Assembly (NCBI GenBank): GCA_963795385.1
Contig: CAWCHK010000008.1
Coordinates: 103,891 to 167,890, forward strand
From: CAVURS01 sp963795385
GTDB lineage: Bacteria > Actinomycetota > Actinomycetes > Actinomycetales > CAVURS01
Length of the DNA: 64,000 bases
Direction: 5' to 3'
Shown here: piece by piece, positions 9,301-16,883 of the stretch
How the letters are laid out: each line of letters starts with the position of its first letter
Numbering within the stretch: position 1 is the first letter of the stretch
The notes under the pieces: generated by a model
What the model saw: the letters and a program-made list of their open reading frames with translations, nothing else
What the model was told of the DNA's origin: nothing
The model's database searches: none
Translations under genes and position numbers: made by a program

Positions 9301-9631
9301 CGGCCGGCTCCTGCAGGACGTCCCGGTCGGCGGACCGCACGGGCGGGTCGACACGACGGTCGGTGCCGGGCCGGCGGGCCGGCGGGTGGTCCTGGCCGAG
9401 CCGTTCAGCCCTGTGTGGCGGGCGAGTGCCGGCGGCGTCGCCCTGAGCCCGTCGTCGTCCGGCGGCCTGCAGGCCTTCCGGCTCCCGACGTCCGGCGGCC
9501 GGCTGCACGTGGCCGCGACCGACGACCGCCACCGCCTGTTGATGGTCCAGGGGCTCGGCCTCGTCGTGGTGCTCCTGCTCGCCCTCCCGTTCGGCCGCCG
9601 CCGCCGTGACGACCACCAGGTGCTGGCATGA
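6325..9631 (+). CDS. Large membrane-bound family 2 glycosyltransferase (one frameshift)
   Basis: About 1,100 residues. N-terminal GT-A domain (about 45-300): ITAVLVAHDGAAWLPRALAA, DTGSADETP, the metal-binding LLHDDCAPEPDAL and the acceptor-site region FRDDIDFGWR. The rest is a long multi-span membrane region with a periplasmic C-terminal domain and a last span followed by an RRRR-type anchor. The frame set by ATG 6325 runs to about 8880; the protein then continues in the +1 frame (GVGYRLVGAELGDPALTLPL...) to the stop at 9629-9631, so one base is lost or gained around 8880-8930. It forms an operon with the DUF5719 gene (ATGA overlap). It probably builds a cell-envelope glycan; the sugar is unknown. 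Confidence 0.88.
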
Positions 9632-11187
9632 GGTCGGTCCTGCGGGCTGTCCTGGTGACGGCGATCGGGGCCGGGCTCGTCGTCGGCGCGGTGCGGCTGC
9701 CGAACCTGCGCTTCCACGTGGCGGGCTACGCCGCCTCCGACGGCTCGGTGTCGTCCAGCGCCGCATCGATCGGTGGGGCGGCTGCACCGTCGGCTCGCGC
9801 GGTCACCCAGTCGTCCCTCGTCTGTCCGGGGCCGGAAACCGTTGGTGTCAAAGGCGTCGACGCCAAGGCGGCCGCCGTACCGACCCAGGTCCTCGCGGCC
9901 GCCCCGCCGACCGACCTGCTCGCCGGCGCCCTGGCCGGTCAGAGCGGCTCGGCGGCGTCGACCAGCCAGCCATCGGCGCCGGGATCGGTCAATGCCACGG
10001 CAATCGGCGGCGGCGTCGATCCGGTCGGCTTCACCTCCCTCGACGCTCCCGGCGTCTCCTCGACCGAGACCAGCGCCGCCCGCTCGATCCTGTTGGCGGG
10101 CAAGGGTTCTCTGGCTCCCGGGCTGACGGCGATGCAGAGCTCGCTCGTCACCAGCGGGGACCTCCGCGGGCTCTCGACCGCCTCCTGCCAGGTGCCCTCG
10201 GCCGAGACCTGGTTGGTCGGTGGCGGCGGCCAGGCTGGCCGGCGTGGCCGCATCGTCCTGACCAACCCGACGCCCAACGGGGTCACCGTCGACCTGATCG
10301 TCTACGGCGCCAAGGGGCAGGTCGCGGCCACGGCCGGGCGCGGCATCGTGGTCGGCGCGCACAAGCGGACCGTGGTCCTGCTCGACGCCATCGCACCGGG
10401 GGAGCCGTCGCCGGTCGTCCACGTCGTGGCGACGGGCGGGGTGATCGCCGCGACCCTGAACGACACCTGGCTCGACGGCACGACCCCGGCCGGATCCGAT
10501 GACGTCGTGGGTACGGCGGCGGGACGGCACCTCGTCGTGCCGGGCGTCTCGGCCTCGGGTACGCCGGGCAGTGCGACCCTGCGGGTGGCCGCGACGAGCC
10601 GGGAGGCCATCGTGCAGGTGAGGCTGCTCAACGCCACCGGCCCGACGGCCGCACCGGTCAACAACGGCGTCGTCCGGGTCCCGGCCCACACCGTGCGGGA
10701 CGTCGACCTGTCCGGCGCGCCGGCCGCGACGTACGGCGTGGAGCTCACCTCGACGGCCCCGGTGGTGGCCGGCGTACAGCTCCGGCCCGGCGTCGCGGCC
10801 CCCGGCGTGCGCCGGGACCTGGCCTGGACCACGGCCGTGCCGGCCATCACCGACCTGGCCGGCTTCCCCCTGGGCCCGTCGGCGGCGCCCTGGGCGCACT
10901 CGGTGAGCCTCACGGCCGCCAGCGCCGACTCCACCGTCGACGTCGTGTCGGTCGCGGCCGACGGTACGCAGACCCCTCAGCCGGTCGTCGTCGCGGCCGG
11001 CACCACCCAGACGCTCGCACTCCCCGGACCGGCCGACAGCGTCTGGCTCCGGGTCGAGTCGGGCGCAGTGACCGCAGCGCTGTACACCCGGTACGCCGAC
11101 CTGGCCGGGCCCCTGGTCTCCGTAGCGCCGCTGACGCCGGCGCCGCTGCACGTCACGCCGGTCCCGGTCCATCCCCTCGGCGGCTGA
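9628..11187 (+). CDS. Secreted DUF5719-family protein
   Basis: 519 residues: a single N-terminal hydrophobic segment (AVLVTAIGAGLVVGAVRL, residues 6-23) acting as signal anchor, then an Ala/Ser/Thr/Gly-rich extracytoplasmic region with repeated beta-strand motifs such as GRIVLTNPTPNGVTVDLIVYG and AVLVNLT-like stretches. Proteins of this family follow the large GT2 in the whiB region of many actinomycetes, so a joint role in envelope glycan assembly is likely, but no catalytic motif is visible. ATG 9628 overlaps the GT2 stop, indicating translational coupling. Confidence 0.85.
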   Translation: MRSVLRAVLVTAIGAGLVVGAVRLPNLRFHVAGYAASDGSVSSSAASIGGAAAPSARAVTQSSLVCPGPETVGVKGVDAKAAAVPTQVLAAAPPTDLLAGALAGQSGSAASTSQPSAPGSVNATAIGGGVDPVGFTSLDAPGVSSTETSAARSILLAGKGSLAPGLTAMQSSLVTSGDLRGLSTASCQVPSAETWLVGGGGQAGRRGRIVLTNPTPNGVTVDLIVYGAKGQVAATAGRGIVVGAHKRTVVLLDAIAPGEPSPVVHVVATGGVIAATLNDTWLDGTTPAGSDDVVGTAAGRHLVVPGVSASGTPGSATLRVAATSREAIVQVRLLNATGPTAAPVNNGVVRVPAHTVRDVDLSGAPAATYGVELTSTAPVVAGVQLRPGVAAPGVRRDLAWTTAVPAITDLAGFPLGPSAAPWAHSVSLTAASADSTVDVVSVAADGTQTPQPVVVAAGTTQTLALPGPADSVWLRVESGAVTAALYTRYADLAGPLVSVAPLTPAPLHVTPVPVHPLGG

Positions 11188-11266
11188 GCGACGGTTCGGT
11201 GCGGTCCGTGGCGGCGCCGGTGGCTCGCGGTCCGGCGCCTGCTCGGTCCGTCTCGCGACCCCACAA

Positions 11267-11306
11267 CGGTGCAACTCTGCGTCAAGCCTGACGCAGAGTT
11301 GCACCG
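11267..11306. repeat. Palindromic repeat, family B copy 1
   Basis: Perfect 18-bp arms (11267-11284, 11289-11306; CGGTGCAACTCTGCGTCA) with a 4-nt loop AGCC, between convergent genes. A diverged copy lies at 18504-18543, also between convergent genes. Probably a terminator or dispersed REP-like element. Confidence 0.85.
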
Positions 11307-11308
11307 CC

Positions 11309-11388
11309 GGCGAGGCCCGCCGCCGGCCAGGCCCGCCGCCGGCCAGGCCCGCCGCCGGCCAGGCCCGCCGCCGGCGAGGCCCGCCGCC
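11309..11388. repeat. 16-bp tandem repeat, five copies
   Basis: Five head-to-tail units GGCSAGGCCCGCCGCC at 11309, 11325, 11341, 11357 and 11373; the first and last have G, the middle three C, at position 4. It abuts palindromic repeat B and fills the convergent gap 11188-11440, which has no gene. Confidence 0.9.
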
Positions 11389-11440
11389 CTCGCGGCCCGC
11401 CCGGCCAGACACCGGCCTTCGACCTCAGAGGGGTGGCAGG

Positions 11441-11881
11441 TCAGTCGCCCGTGCCGTAGCGGGGGTCGACGGCGTTCGGCTCGATCCCGATCAGGTGGGC
11501 CACCTGCTCGACGACGACGTCGTGGACCAGCCGGGCGGTCTCCCGCAGGTCCGGGGCGCGGGTCTCGACCGGGCGGCGGTAGACCACGATCCGGGCCGGG
11601 TGCCCGCCGGAGCGGGGAAAGAGCCTCCCGAGCGGGACCTCGCCGTGCTCCCACGGTGCGGGGTCGCTCGGCGGCACGTCCTCGACCGCGAACTCGACCT
11701 CGGCCAGCTGCTCGCTCCACCGCTGGTCCAGCCGCTCGGCCGCATCCAGGACCAGGCCGTCGAAGCGCTCCGCCCGGCTGCGCGACAGCGGCAACGACGC
11801 CGGCACCAGCGGCCCGCGCAGCCCGCGCCCGTGCCGCTCGCGGCGTCTCGACGGCCGCCGGCGCGCAGGGGTCGAGGACAT
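11441..11881 (-). CDS. Metallopeptidase-family protein (DUF, PF06262-like) with degenerate zinc motif
   Basis: 146 residues: basic, low-complexity N terminus, then FDGLVLDAAERLDQRWSEQL (about 40-59), FAVEDVPP, RIVVYRRPVETRAPD and LVHDVVVEQVAHLIGIEPNAVDP. This is the family found beside the DUF3499 gene and whiB2/fbiA in mycobacteria. Members elsewhere carry an HExxH zinc motif; here the equivalent stretch reads VVEQVAHLIG, lacking the first His and the normal spacing, so protease activity is doubtful. The start ATG 11881 is set by TAAGGT 6 nt upstream. It is divergent from the DUF3499 gene. Confidence 0.85.
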   Translation of the reverse strand: MSSTPARRRPSRRRERHGRGLRGPLVPASLPLSRSRAERFDGLVLDAAERLDQRWSEQLAEVEFAVEDVPPSDPAPWEHGEVPLGRLFPRSGGHPARIVVYRRPVETRAPDLRETARLVHDVVVEQVAHLIGIEPNAVDPRYGTGD

Positions 11882-11887
11882 CCGCCA

Positions 11888-11893
11888 ACCTTA
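11888..11893 (-). promoter_or_regulatory. Leaderless -10 hexamer (TAAGGT)
   Basis: TAAGGT on the minus strand, 6 nt before ATG 11881 of the metallopeptidase-family gene; no Shine-Dalgarno. Confidence 0.55.
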
Positions 11894-11972
11894 GGCCGCG
11901 TCGCAGCGGGAGGGACCGGGCGACACGGGCGCGCTCGGCCGGGCAATGCGACCCGTGGTCCGCGCCCGGAGG

Positions 11973-11978
11973 TAACTT
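11973..11978 (+). promoter_or_regulatory. Leaderless -10 hexamer (TAACTT)
   Basis: TAACTT, 6 nt, then GTG 11985 of the DUF3499 gene. CGGAGG just before it is on the wrong side of the presumed transcription start to act as a ribosome site. Confidence 0.5.
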
Positions 11979-11984
11979 CCCCTT

Positions 11985-12350
11985 GTGAGCCCGCTGCGTC
12001 GCTGTTCCCGGACAGCCTGTGCGCACTCCGCGGTCGCCACGTTGACGTACGTCTACTCCGACTCGACCGCCGTGCTGGGCCCGCTCGCGATGTACGCCGA
12101 GCCGCACACCTACGACCTCTGCGCGCCGCACGCCGAGCGACTGACGGCACCGCGCGGCTGGGAGGTCGTGCGGCTCGCCCCGGACCTCGAGGATCCCGGC
12201 CCGACTCCGGACGACCTGCTCGCGCTCGCCGATGCCGTCCGCGAGGCCGGCCGGCCGCGCCGGCACAGCTCGCCCGAGAGCGCGGAGCAGTCCACCGTCG
12301 AGGTCGGGCGGCGCGGACACCTGCGGGTCCTGCGCGACCCCGCGCACTGA
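11985..12350 (+). CDS. DUF3499 family protein
   Basis: 121 residues. The N-terminal domain is the family signature: CSRTACAHSAVATLTYVYSDSTAVLGPLA, then YDLCAPHAERLTAPRGWEVVRL; C7, C12 and C46 with nearby His residues suggest metal binding. The C-terminal third is variable. It is a conserved actinobacterial neighbour of manB; function unknown. GTG 11985 is chosen because TAACTT lies 6 nt upstream and the family motif starts immediately after it. Confidence 0.9.
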   Translation: MSPLRRCSRTACAHSAVATLTYVYSDSTAVLGPLAMYAEPHTYDLCAPHAERLTAPRGWEVVRLAPDLEDPGPTPDDLLALADAVREAGRPRRHSSPESAEQSTVEVGRRGHLRVLRDPAH

Positions 12351-12443
12351 GTGCAGCCGCACCAGCGCCGCACCTCACCAGCGGGGCTGTCGGCTGAGAG
12401 CGACCTGGCCTCCGTGTCTGATTTGCCAGGAAACGCCGGCGGC

Positions 12444-12472
12444 TCAAGGAAACCGGACCTGTCTGCCGATAC
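12444..12472 (+). promoter_or_regulatory. Possible FliA/WhiG-type promoter
   Basis: In the 196-bp gap before the zinc-ribbon gene: TCAAG (12444-12448), 16 nt, GCCGATAC (12465-12472), close to the sigma-28/WhiG consensus TAAA-N15/16-GCCGATAA. The spacing is one or two nt long, so this is tentative. It lies 75 nt before ATG 12547. Confidence 0.35.
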
Positions 12473-12546
12473 ACCCATTCGGCACAGTCGCCCGACGCCG
12501 CTGCTGCCCGTCGCACGCTCCCGCGAACTCCGTGAAAGGCCCGGCC

Positions 12547-12807
12547 ATGTCCCGCTCGCGTCTCCCTCGCCCCTCCGGCACCGCCAACCAGGTTCCCCTG
12601 GGCTCGCTGACGCAGCGGGACAACCGCCACGGCATCGTCTGCGCCGACTGCGGCTCGGCCCGGGTCACCCGGCTGTCGATGAAGCTCACCGACGGCACCC
12701 CCGTGCAGTTCACCTCCTGCCACCAGTGCGACCACCGCACCTGGGAGGCCGACGGCGCCGAGCTGACCCGCGAGCTGGTCCTGGCCCGCACCGAGAAGCC
12801 GGCCTGA
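12547..12807 (+). CDS. Small zinc-ribbon protein
   Basis: 86 residues with two CxxC knuckles: CADC (residues 32-35) and CHQC (58-61), spaced as in a zinc ribbon, separated by RVTRLSMKLTDGTPVQFTS. The C terminus is a short helix (ELTRELVLARTEKPA). The ATG at 12547 is preceded by GAAAGG at a good distance; in-frame extension upstream is arginine-rich and not credible. It sits just before manB. Such proteins are conserved in this neighbourhood but have no assigned function; nucleic-acid or protein binding is a guess. Confidence 0.85.
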   Translation: MSRSRLPRPSGTANQVPLGSLTQRDNRHGIVCADCGSARVTRLSMKLTDGTPVQFTSCHQCDHRTWEADGAELTRELVLARTEKPA

Positions 12808-12817
12808 CCCCACTGCC

Positions 12818-12823
12818 TAGGGT
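12818..12823 (+). promoter_or_regulatory. Leaderless -10 hexamer (TAGGGT)
   Basis: TAGGGT, 6 nt, then GTG 12830 of manB, immediately after the stop of the upstream gene. Confidence 0.55.
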
Positions 12824-12829
12824 GGGCCC

Positions 12830-14289
12830 GTGCCCGCCTCCCCCGGCCCGCCGGCCCCCTCCGACCCAGCCGCCGCGCCCGACCGGCCCGACCTGTCCGG
12901 GGTCGTCAAGGCGTACGACGTCCGGGGCCTGGTCCCCGAACAGCTCGACGAACCGGCGGTCCGCGCGATCGGGGCGGCGTTCGCCGCTCTCGTCGCCGCC
13001 CAGAGCCCCGGCATCGTCGTCGGGCACGACATGCGGCCGCTCTCCCCGCCTGTCCCAGGCCTTCGCCGACGGCGTCACGACCCAGGGCCTGGACGTCACC
13101 CTGATCGGCCTCTGCTCGACCGACGGCCTCTACTACGCCAGCGGCAGCCTGGACCGCCCGGGCGCCATGTTCACGGCGAGCCACAACCCTGCGGCGTACA
13201 ACGGGATCAAGCTGTGCCGCGCAGGAGCCCGACCGGTCGGGCGGGACACGGGGCTGGAGGACGTGCGCGACGCACGGCCGAACGCTTCCTGGCCGAGGGC
13301 GTGCCCGGCCACCGCCGAGCCGGGCGCGCGTCGTACAGCGCGACCTGCTCGCGGCGTACGCCGCGCACCTGCGCTCCCTCGTGGACCTGACCCCGAGCCG
13401 GCGGCTGCGGGTCGTGGTCGACGCCGGCAACGGCATGGCCGGGCTGACCGCGCCCGCGGTCCTGGGTACGGCAGCCGGCCTGCCCGAGCTGCCGATCGAC
13501 GTCGTGCCGCTCTACTTCGAGCTCGACGGGACCTTCCCGAACCACGAGGCCAACCCCCTCGACCCGAAGAACCTGGTGGACCTGCAGCGGGCCGTCCCCG
13601 CGAACGGCGCGGACCTCGGGCTCGCCTTCGACGGCGACGCCGACCGGTGCTTCGTGGTCGACGAGCGGGGCGAGCCGGTCAGCCCCAGCGCCGTCACCGC
13701 CCTGATCGCCCGGCGCGAGATCGCCCGCGAGCTGTCCGCCGGCCGGCCGGCCACGGTGCTGCACAACCTGATCAGCTCGCGGGCCGTGCCGCAGGTCATC
13801 GCCGAGGCCGGCGGCCGCCCGGTCCGGACCCGCGTCGGCCACTCCTACATCAAGGCCCAGATGGCGGCCGAGGGCGCGATCTTCGGCGGCGAGCACTCGG
13901 CCCACTACTACTTCCGCGACTTCTGGAACGCCGACACCGGCATGCTCGCGGCCCTGCACGTCCTGGCCGCCCTGGGCGAGCAGCCCCGCCCGCTGAGCGA
14001 GCTGGCCGCGGCGTACGAGCGGTACGTCGCCTCCGGCGAGATCAACTCCCGGGTCGACGACGTCCCGGCGGCGGTGGCCGCGGTCCGGGCGGCCTACGGC
14101 GGGGAGGACCTCGACGACCTGGACGGGCTGACCGTCAGCCATCCCGGCACGCAGGGCGACCCGATGTGGTGGTTCAACCTGCGGGCCAGCAACACCGAGC
14201 CGCTGCTCCGGCTCAACGCCGAGGCCGCGGATGGTGCCACGATGGCTCGAGTGCGCGATGCTGTGCTCGCCCTGGTCCGGGGAGTCTGA
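12830..14289 (+). pseudogene. manB: Phosphomannomutase/phosphoglucomutase, frameshifted in N-terminal third
   Basis: Interconverts hexose-6-phosphate and hexose-1-phosphate for sugar nucleotides. All family motifs exist but in different frames: KAYDVRGLVPEQLDEPAVRAIG from GTG 12830; then about 13046 a shift to RLSQAFADGVTTQGLDVTLIGL and the active-site serine loop MFTASHNPAAYNGIKL; further shifts near 13277, 13308 and 13330; and from about 13330 an unbroken frame with VVVDAGNGMAGLTAP, the metal loop FDGDADRCFVVDE, GEHSAHYYFRDFW and the phosphate-binding RASNTEPLLRL. Four single-base indels within 300 bp of otherwise perfectly conserved sequence point to sequencing error more than decay, because the downstream two-thirds shows no damage. 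Confidence 0.9.
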
Positions 14290-14298
14290 GGAGGAACC

Positions 14299-14490
14299 AT
14301 GACATCGATCGAGCCGTGGCTGCGTGAGATCCTCGTCTGCCCCAAGTGCCACTCGGCCCTCGCCGACGACGAGAGCCTGACCGGCTCGCCGGAGCTGCGC
14401 TGCACCTCGGGGGAGTGCGGCCTGATCTACCGGGTCGACGACGGCATCCCGGTGCTGCTCATCGACGAGGCCCGGTCCCCGAAGGCCTAG
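14299..14490 (+). CDS. Trm112-family protein
   Basis: 63 residues, the usual length. Zinc-ribbon type Cys residues are in LVCPKCHSALA and RCTSGECGLIYRVDDGIPVLLIDEA, the family hallmark. Small Trm112 proteins activate methyltransferases in eukaryotes; bacterial partners are poorly known. A strong ribosome site GAGGAGG (14288-14294) precedes ATG 14299, and the gene follows manB by 9 nt, so it is in the same operon as manB and the SIS isomerase. Confidence 0.9.
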   Translation: MTSIEPWLREILVCPKCHSALADDESLTGSPELRCTSGECGLIYRVDDGIPVLLIDEARSPKA

Positions 14491-14561
14491 ACCGTCCACG
14501 CCGTCGCCGGTCCGTCGAGACCGGCCGCGCCCGTCGCCCCACCCCCGACCAGGAGCCGCTG

Positions 14562-15725
14562 ATGCAGCTGGACGAGCACCGCCTGGACGACCCGGACGCG
14601 CTCTCCGACGGCGACTCCCGCGAGGTGCTGCGCGCGCTGGCGACCGCCGGGGCGCAGGTCCGCGAGGCGGTGACCCTGGCCGCCGATGCGGGAGCCGACC
14701 GGTTCGGAGCGACCGACCGGCCGCGTTCGGTGCTGGTGGCCTCGCTCGGTGGCTCGGCGCTGGTGGGCGACGTGCTGGGCGTGCTCGCCGGCCCGGGCTC
14801 CCCGGTGGCGGTGTCGGTCCGTCGCAACCTGCCGCTGCCGGGCTGGGTCGGGCCGCTGGACCTGGTCGTCGCCGTCTCGCTGTCCGGCCGCGCCGCCGGC
14901 CCGCTCGCCCTGGCCGCCGAGGCGGCCCGCCGGGGCGCCACCCTGCTGACGGTGGGGGCGGACGACTCGCCGCTGGCCGCGGTCACCCGGCAGGCCCGCG
15001 GTACGCACGTCGCGGTCGGGCGGGGCCGCACCTCTTCGCGCACCTCGCTCTGGTCGCTGCTCGTGCCGGTGCTGGTGGCGGCGCACAGCCTGGGCCTGGT
15101 CGACGTACCGGCCCCCGCGTTCGCGGCCGCGGCCGACCGGCTGGACGAGATCGCCGACGCGGCCCGGCCGTCCTCGGAGTCGTTCGTCAACCCGGCGAAG
15201 GTGCTCGCCGTCGAGCTGGCCGGCTCGGTGCCCGTCGTCCTCGGCGACGGCGACCTGGCCGGCGTCGCGGCCCAGCGGGCCGCGGCCATGCTGTCGCGGA
15301 CCGCCCGCACGCCGGCCGTCTGGGGCGAGCTGCCCGACGACGCGAGCCAGGTCGTCGCGGCGTTCGACGGTCCGTTCACCGTGGGGGGCGAGGGCGGGCC
15401 GCCCGGCGGCGACGTCTTCGCCGACCCGTTCCTGGACGGTCCGGCCGGGCCGCGGCTGCGGCTCCTGCTGCTGCGGGACGCGCTGCCGGAGCCGATGACG
15501 CCGGAGGCCGCGGCCGGGGCCCGGCTGGCCGACGCGGTCAAGATGACGGCCGAGGACGCCGGCGTACGGATCTCGGAGCACGTGGCCCTGGCCGGTCATC
15601 CGCTGGCCCGCCTCGCCGGGCTGGTCGCGCTCACCGACTTCGCCGCGGCGTACCTCGCCCTCGGGCAGGGCTTCGACCCGGCCCTGTCAGCCCACCTGGC
15701 CGACCTGCGCGAGGCCACTCGCTGA
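14562..15725 (+). CDS. SIS-domain phosphosugar isomerase (PGI/PMI-like)
   Basis: 387 residues with two SIS-like halves. The first has SVLVASLGGSALVGDVLGVL (about 48-67) and LVVAVSLSGRAAGPLALA, the serine-rich phosphosugar-binding strands; the second has SVPVVLGDGDLAGVAAQRAAAMLSRTA. The C terminus (LALGQGFDPALSAHLADLREATR) is as in bifunctional phosphoglucose/phosphomannose isomerases. With manB it would feed GDP-mannose or related precursors. Start ATG 14562 has CAGGAG 8 nt upstream; in-frame upstream sequence is a poor, Arg-rich read of the Trm112 gene. Confidence 0.88.
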   Translation: MQLDEHRLDDPDALSDGDSREVLRALATAGAQVREAVTLAADAGADRFGATDRPRSVLVASLGGSALVGDVLGVLAGPGSPVAVSVRRNLPLPGWVGPLDLVVAVSLSGRAAGPLALAAEAARRGATLLTVGADDSPLAAVTRQARGTHVAVGRGRTSSRTSLWSLLVPVLVAAHSLGLVDVPAPAFAAAADRLDEIADAARPSSESFVNPAKVLAVELAGSVPVVLGDGDLAGVAAQRAAAMLSRTARTPAVWGELPDDASQVVAAFDGPFTVGGEGGPPGGDVFADPFLDGPAGPRLRLLLLRDALPEPMTPEAAAGARLADAVKMTAEDAGVRISEHVALAGHPLARLAGLVALTDFAAAYLALGQGFDPALSAHLADLREATR

Positions 15726-15760
15726 CCCGCGCCGGGCCGCGGGTCGGTCCGGCCCGCCCC

Positions 15761-15766
15761 TAGGGT
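15761..15766 (+). promoter_or_regulatory. Leaderless -10 hexamer (TAGGGT)
   Basis: TAGGGT, 7 nt, then ATG 15774 of the cation transporter. Confidence 0.55.
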
Positions 15767-15773
15767 TGGCGCC

Positions 15774-16748
15774 ATGTCCACCGAAGGCGGCACCACCGCG
15801 ATCCTGGCCGCCCTCGCCGCCAACGTCGGCATCGCGATCACCAAGTTCGTGGCCTTCCTGCTGACCAGCTCGAGCTCGATGCTGGCCGAGTCGATCCACT
15901 CGCTGGCCGACTCCGGCAACCAGCTGCTGCTGCTCGTCGGCGGCAAGCGGGCCCGGCGCCGGGCGACGCCCGAGCACCCGTTCGGCTACGGCCGCGAGCG
16001 CTACGTCTACGCCTTCATCGTCTCGATCGTGCTGTTCAGCCTGGGCGGGCTGTTCGCGCTGTACGAGGCGTGGCACAAGTTCCACGACCCGCACGGCATC
16101 GACTCCTGGCAGTGGGTGCCGGTGGTCGTGCTGGTCGCCTCGATCGGCCTGGAGACCTTCTCCTTCCGTACGGCGATCAGGGAGTCCCGGCCGGCCAAGG
16201 GCGGGCGCTCCTGGGTCGGCTTCGTGCGGACGGCGAAGGCTCCGGAGCTGCCGATCGTTCTGCTCGAGGACTTCGGCGCGCTGCTGGGGCTGGTCTTCGC
16301 CCTGGCCGGCGTCGGGCTCACGCTGGCGACCGGCAACGGCCGCTGGGACGCCGCGGGCACGGCGATGATCGGCCTCCTGCTGGTGACGATCGCGGTCATC
16401 CTCGCCACCGAGATGAAGTCGCTGCTGCTGGGGGAGTCGGCCACCCGCGAGGACGTCGCCGCGATCGAGGCGGCGCTGCCCGGCGAGGGCGTGCGCCGGG
16501 TGATCCACCTCAAGACCCTGCACCTGGGCCCGGAGGAGCTTCTGGTCGCGGCGAAGATCGCCGTCGACGCGGGCGAGTCGGCGGCCGAGGTGGCCCGCGC
16601 GATCGACGCGGCCGAGCGGAGGGTGCGCGCCGCCGTACCCATCGCCCGGGTCATCTACCTCGAGCCGGACATCTACGACGGGGACCGTGCGGGAGCGGAC
16701 GAGGCCGCCGCCTCGACGGGTTCGGCCGGCCCGGCCTCGGGCGGGTAG
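15774..16748 (+). CDS. Cation diffusion facilitator (CDF) family transporter
   Basis: 324 residues with about six spans. Metal-site motifs of CDF proteins are present: SIHSLADSGNQLLLL in TM2 (H and D) and VLLEDFGALLGLVFAL in TM5 (E/D pair), plus the cytoplasmic CDF dimerisation domain (GVRRVIHLKTLHLGPEELLVAAKI). The HPFGYGRERYVYAF loop after TM2 is typical. Exports a divalent metal (Zn, Fe or Mn) by proton antiport; the metal cannot be told from sequence. The stop codon is embedded in the likely -10 of ahcY. Confidence 0.92.
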   Translation: MSTEGGTTAILAALAANVGIAITKFVAFLLTSSSSMLAESIHSLADSGNQLLLLVGGKRARRRATPEHPFGYGRERYVYAFIVSIVLFSLGGLFALYEAWHKFHDPHGIDSWQWVPVVVLVASIGLETFSFRTAIRESRPAKGGRSWVGFVRTAKAPELPIVLLEDFGALLGLVFALAGVGLTLATGNGRWDAAGTAMIGLLLVTIAVILATEMKSLLLGESATREDVAAIEAALPGEGVRRVIHLKTLHLGPEELLVAAKIAVDAGESAAEVARAIDAAERRVRAAVPIARVIYLEPDIYDGDRAGADEAAASTGSAGPASGG

Positions 16749-16751
16749 ACT
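16746..16751 (+). promoter_or_regulatory. Candidate -10 (TAGACT) for ahcY, giving a leader of about 125 nt
   Basis: TAGACT overlaps the stop of the CDF gene and is spaced like the other hexamers, so transcription would begin near 16758, about 125 nt before the ahcY ATG. No known riboswitch fold was recognised in the leader (16758-16883). Confidence 0.35.
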
Positions 16752-16883
16752 CGGGCGCGTTCCGGCGAAGGTGATGACCACGGCCCAGAGGGGCCACGCC
16801 GGGTCGACCATGGCACTGCGCAGACCCCGCCACGTCCGGAGACCGTCCGCGCCCGCCCGACCCGTCCGAGAGGAACGCTGTCC

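Noticed and set aside
11309..11388. Tandem 16-bp array considered as a CRISPR array
   Set aside because: Units are directly abutting with no spacers and no cas genes are present.
16758..16883. ahcY leader considered as an S-adenosylhomocysteine riboswitch
   Set aside because: I could not find the conserved core or pairing of the known SAH riboswitch; only a possible long leader is noted.
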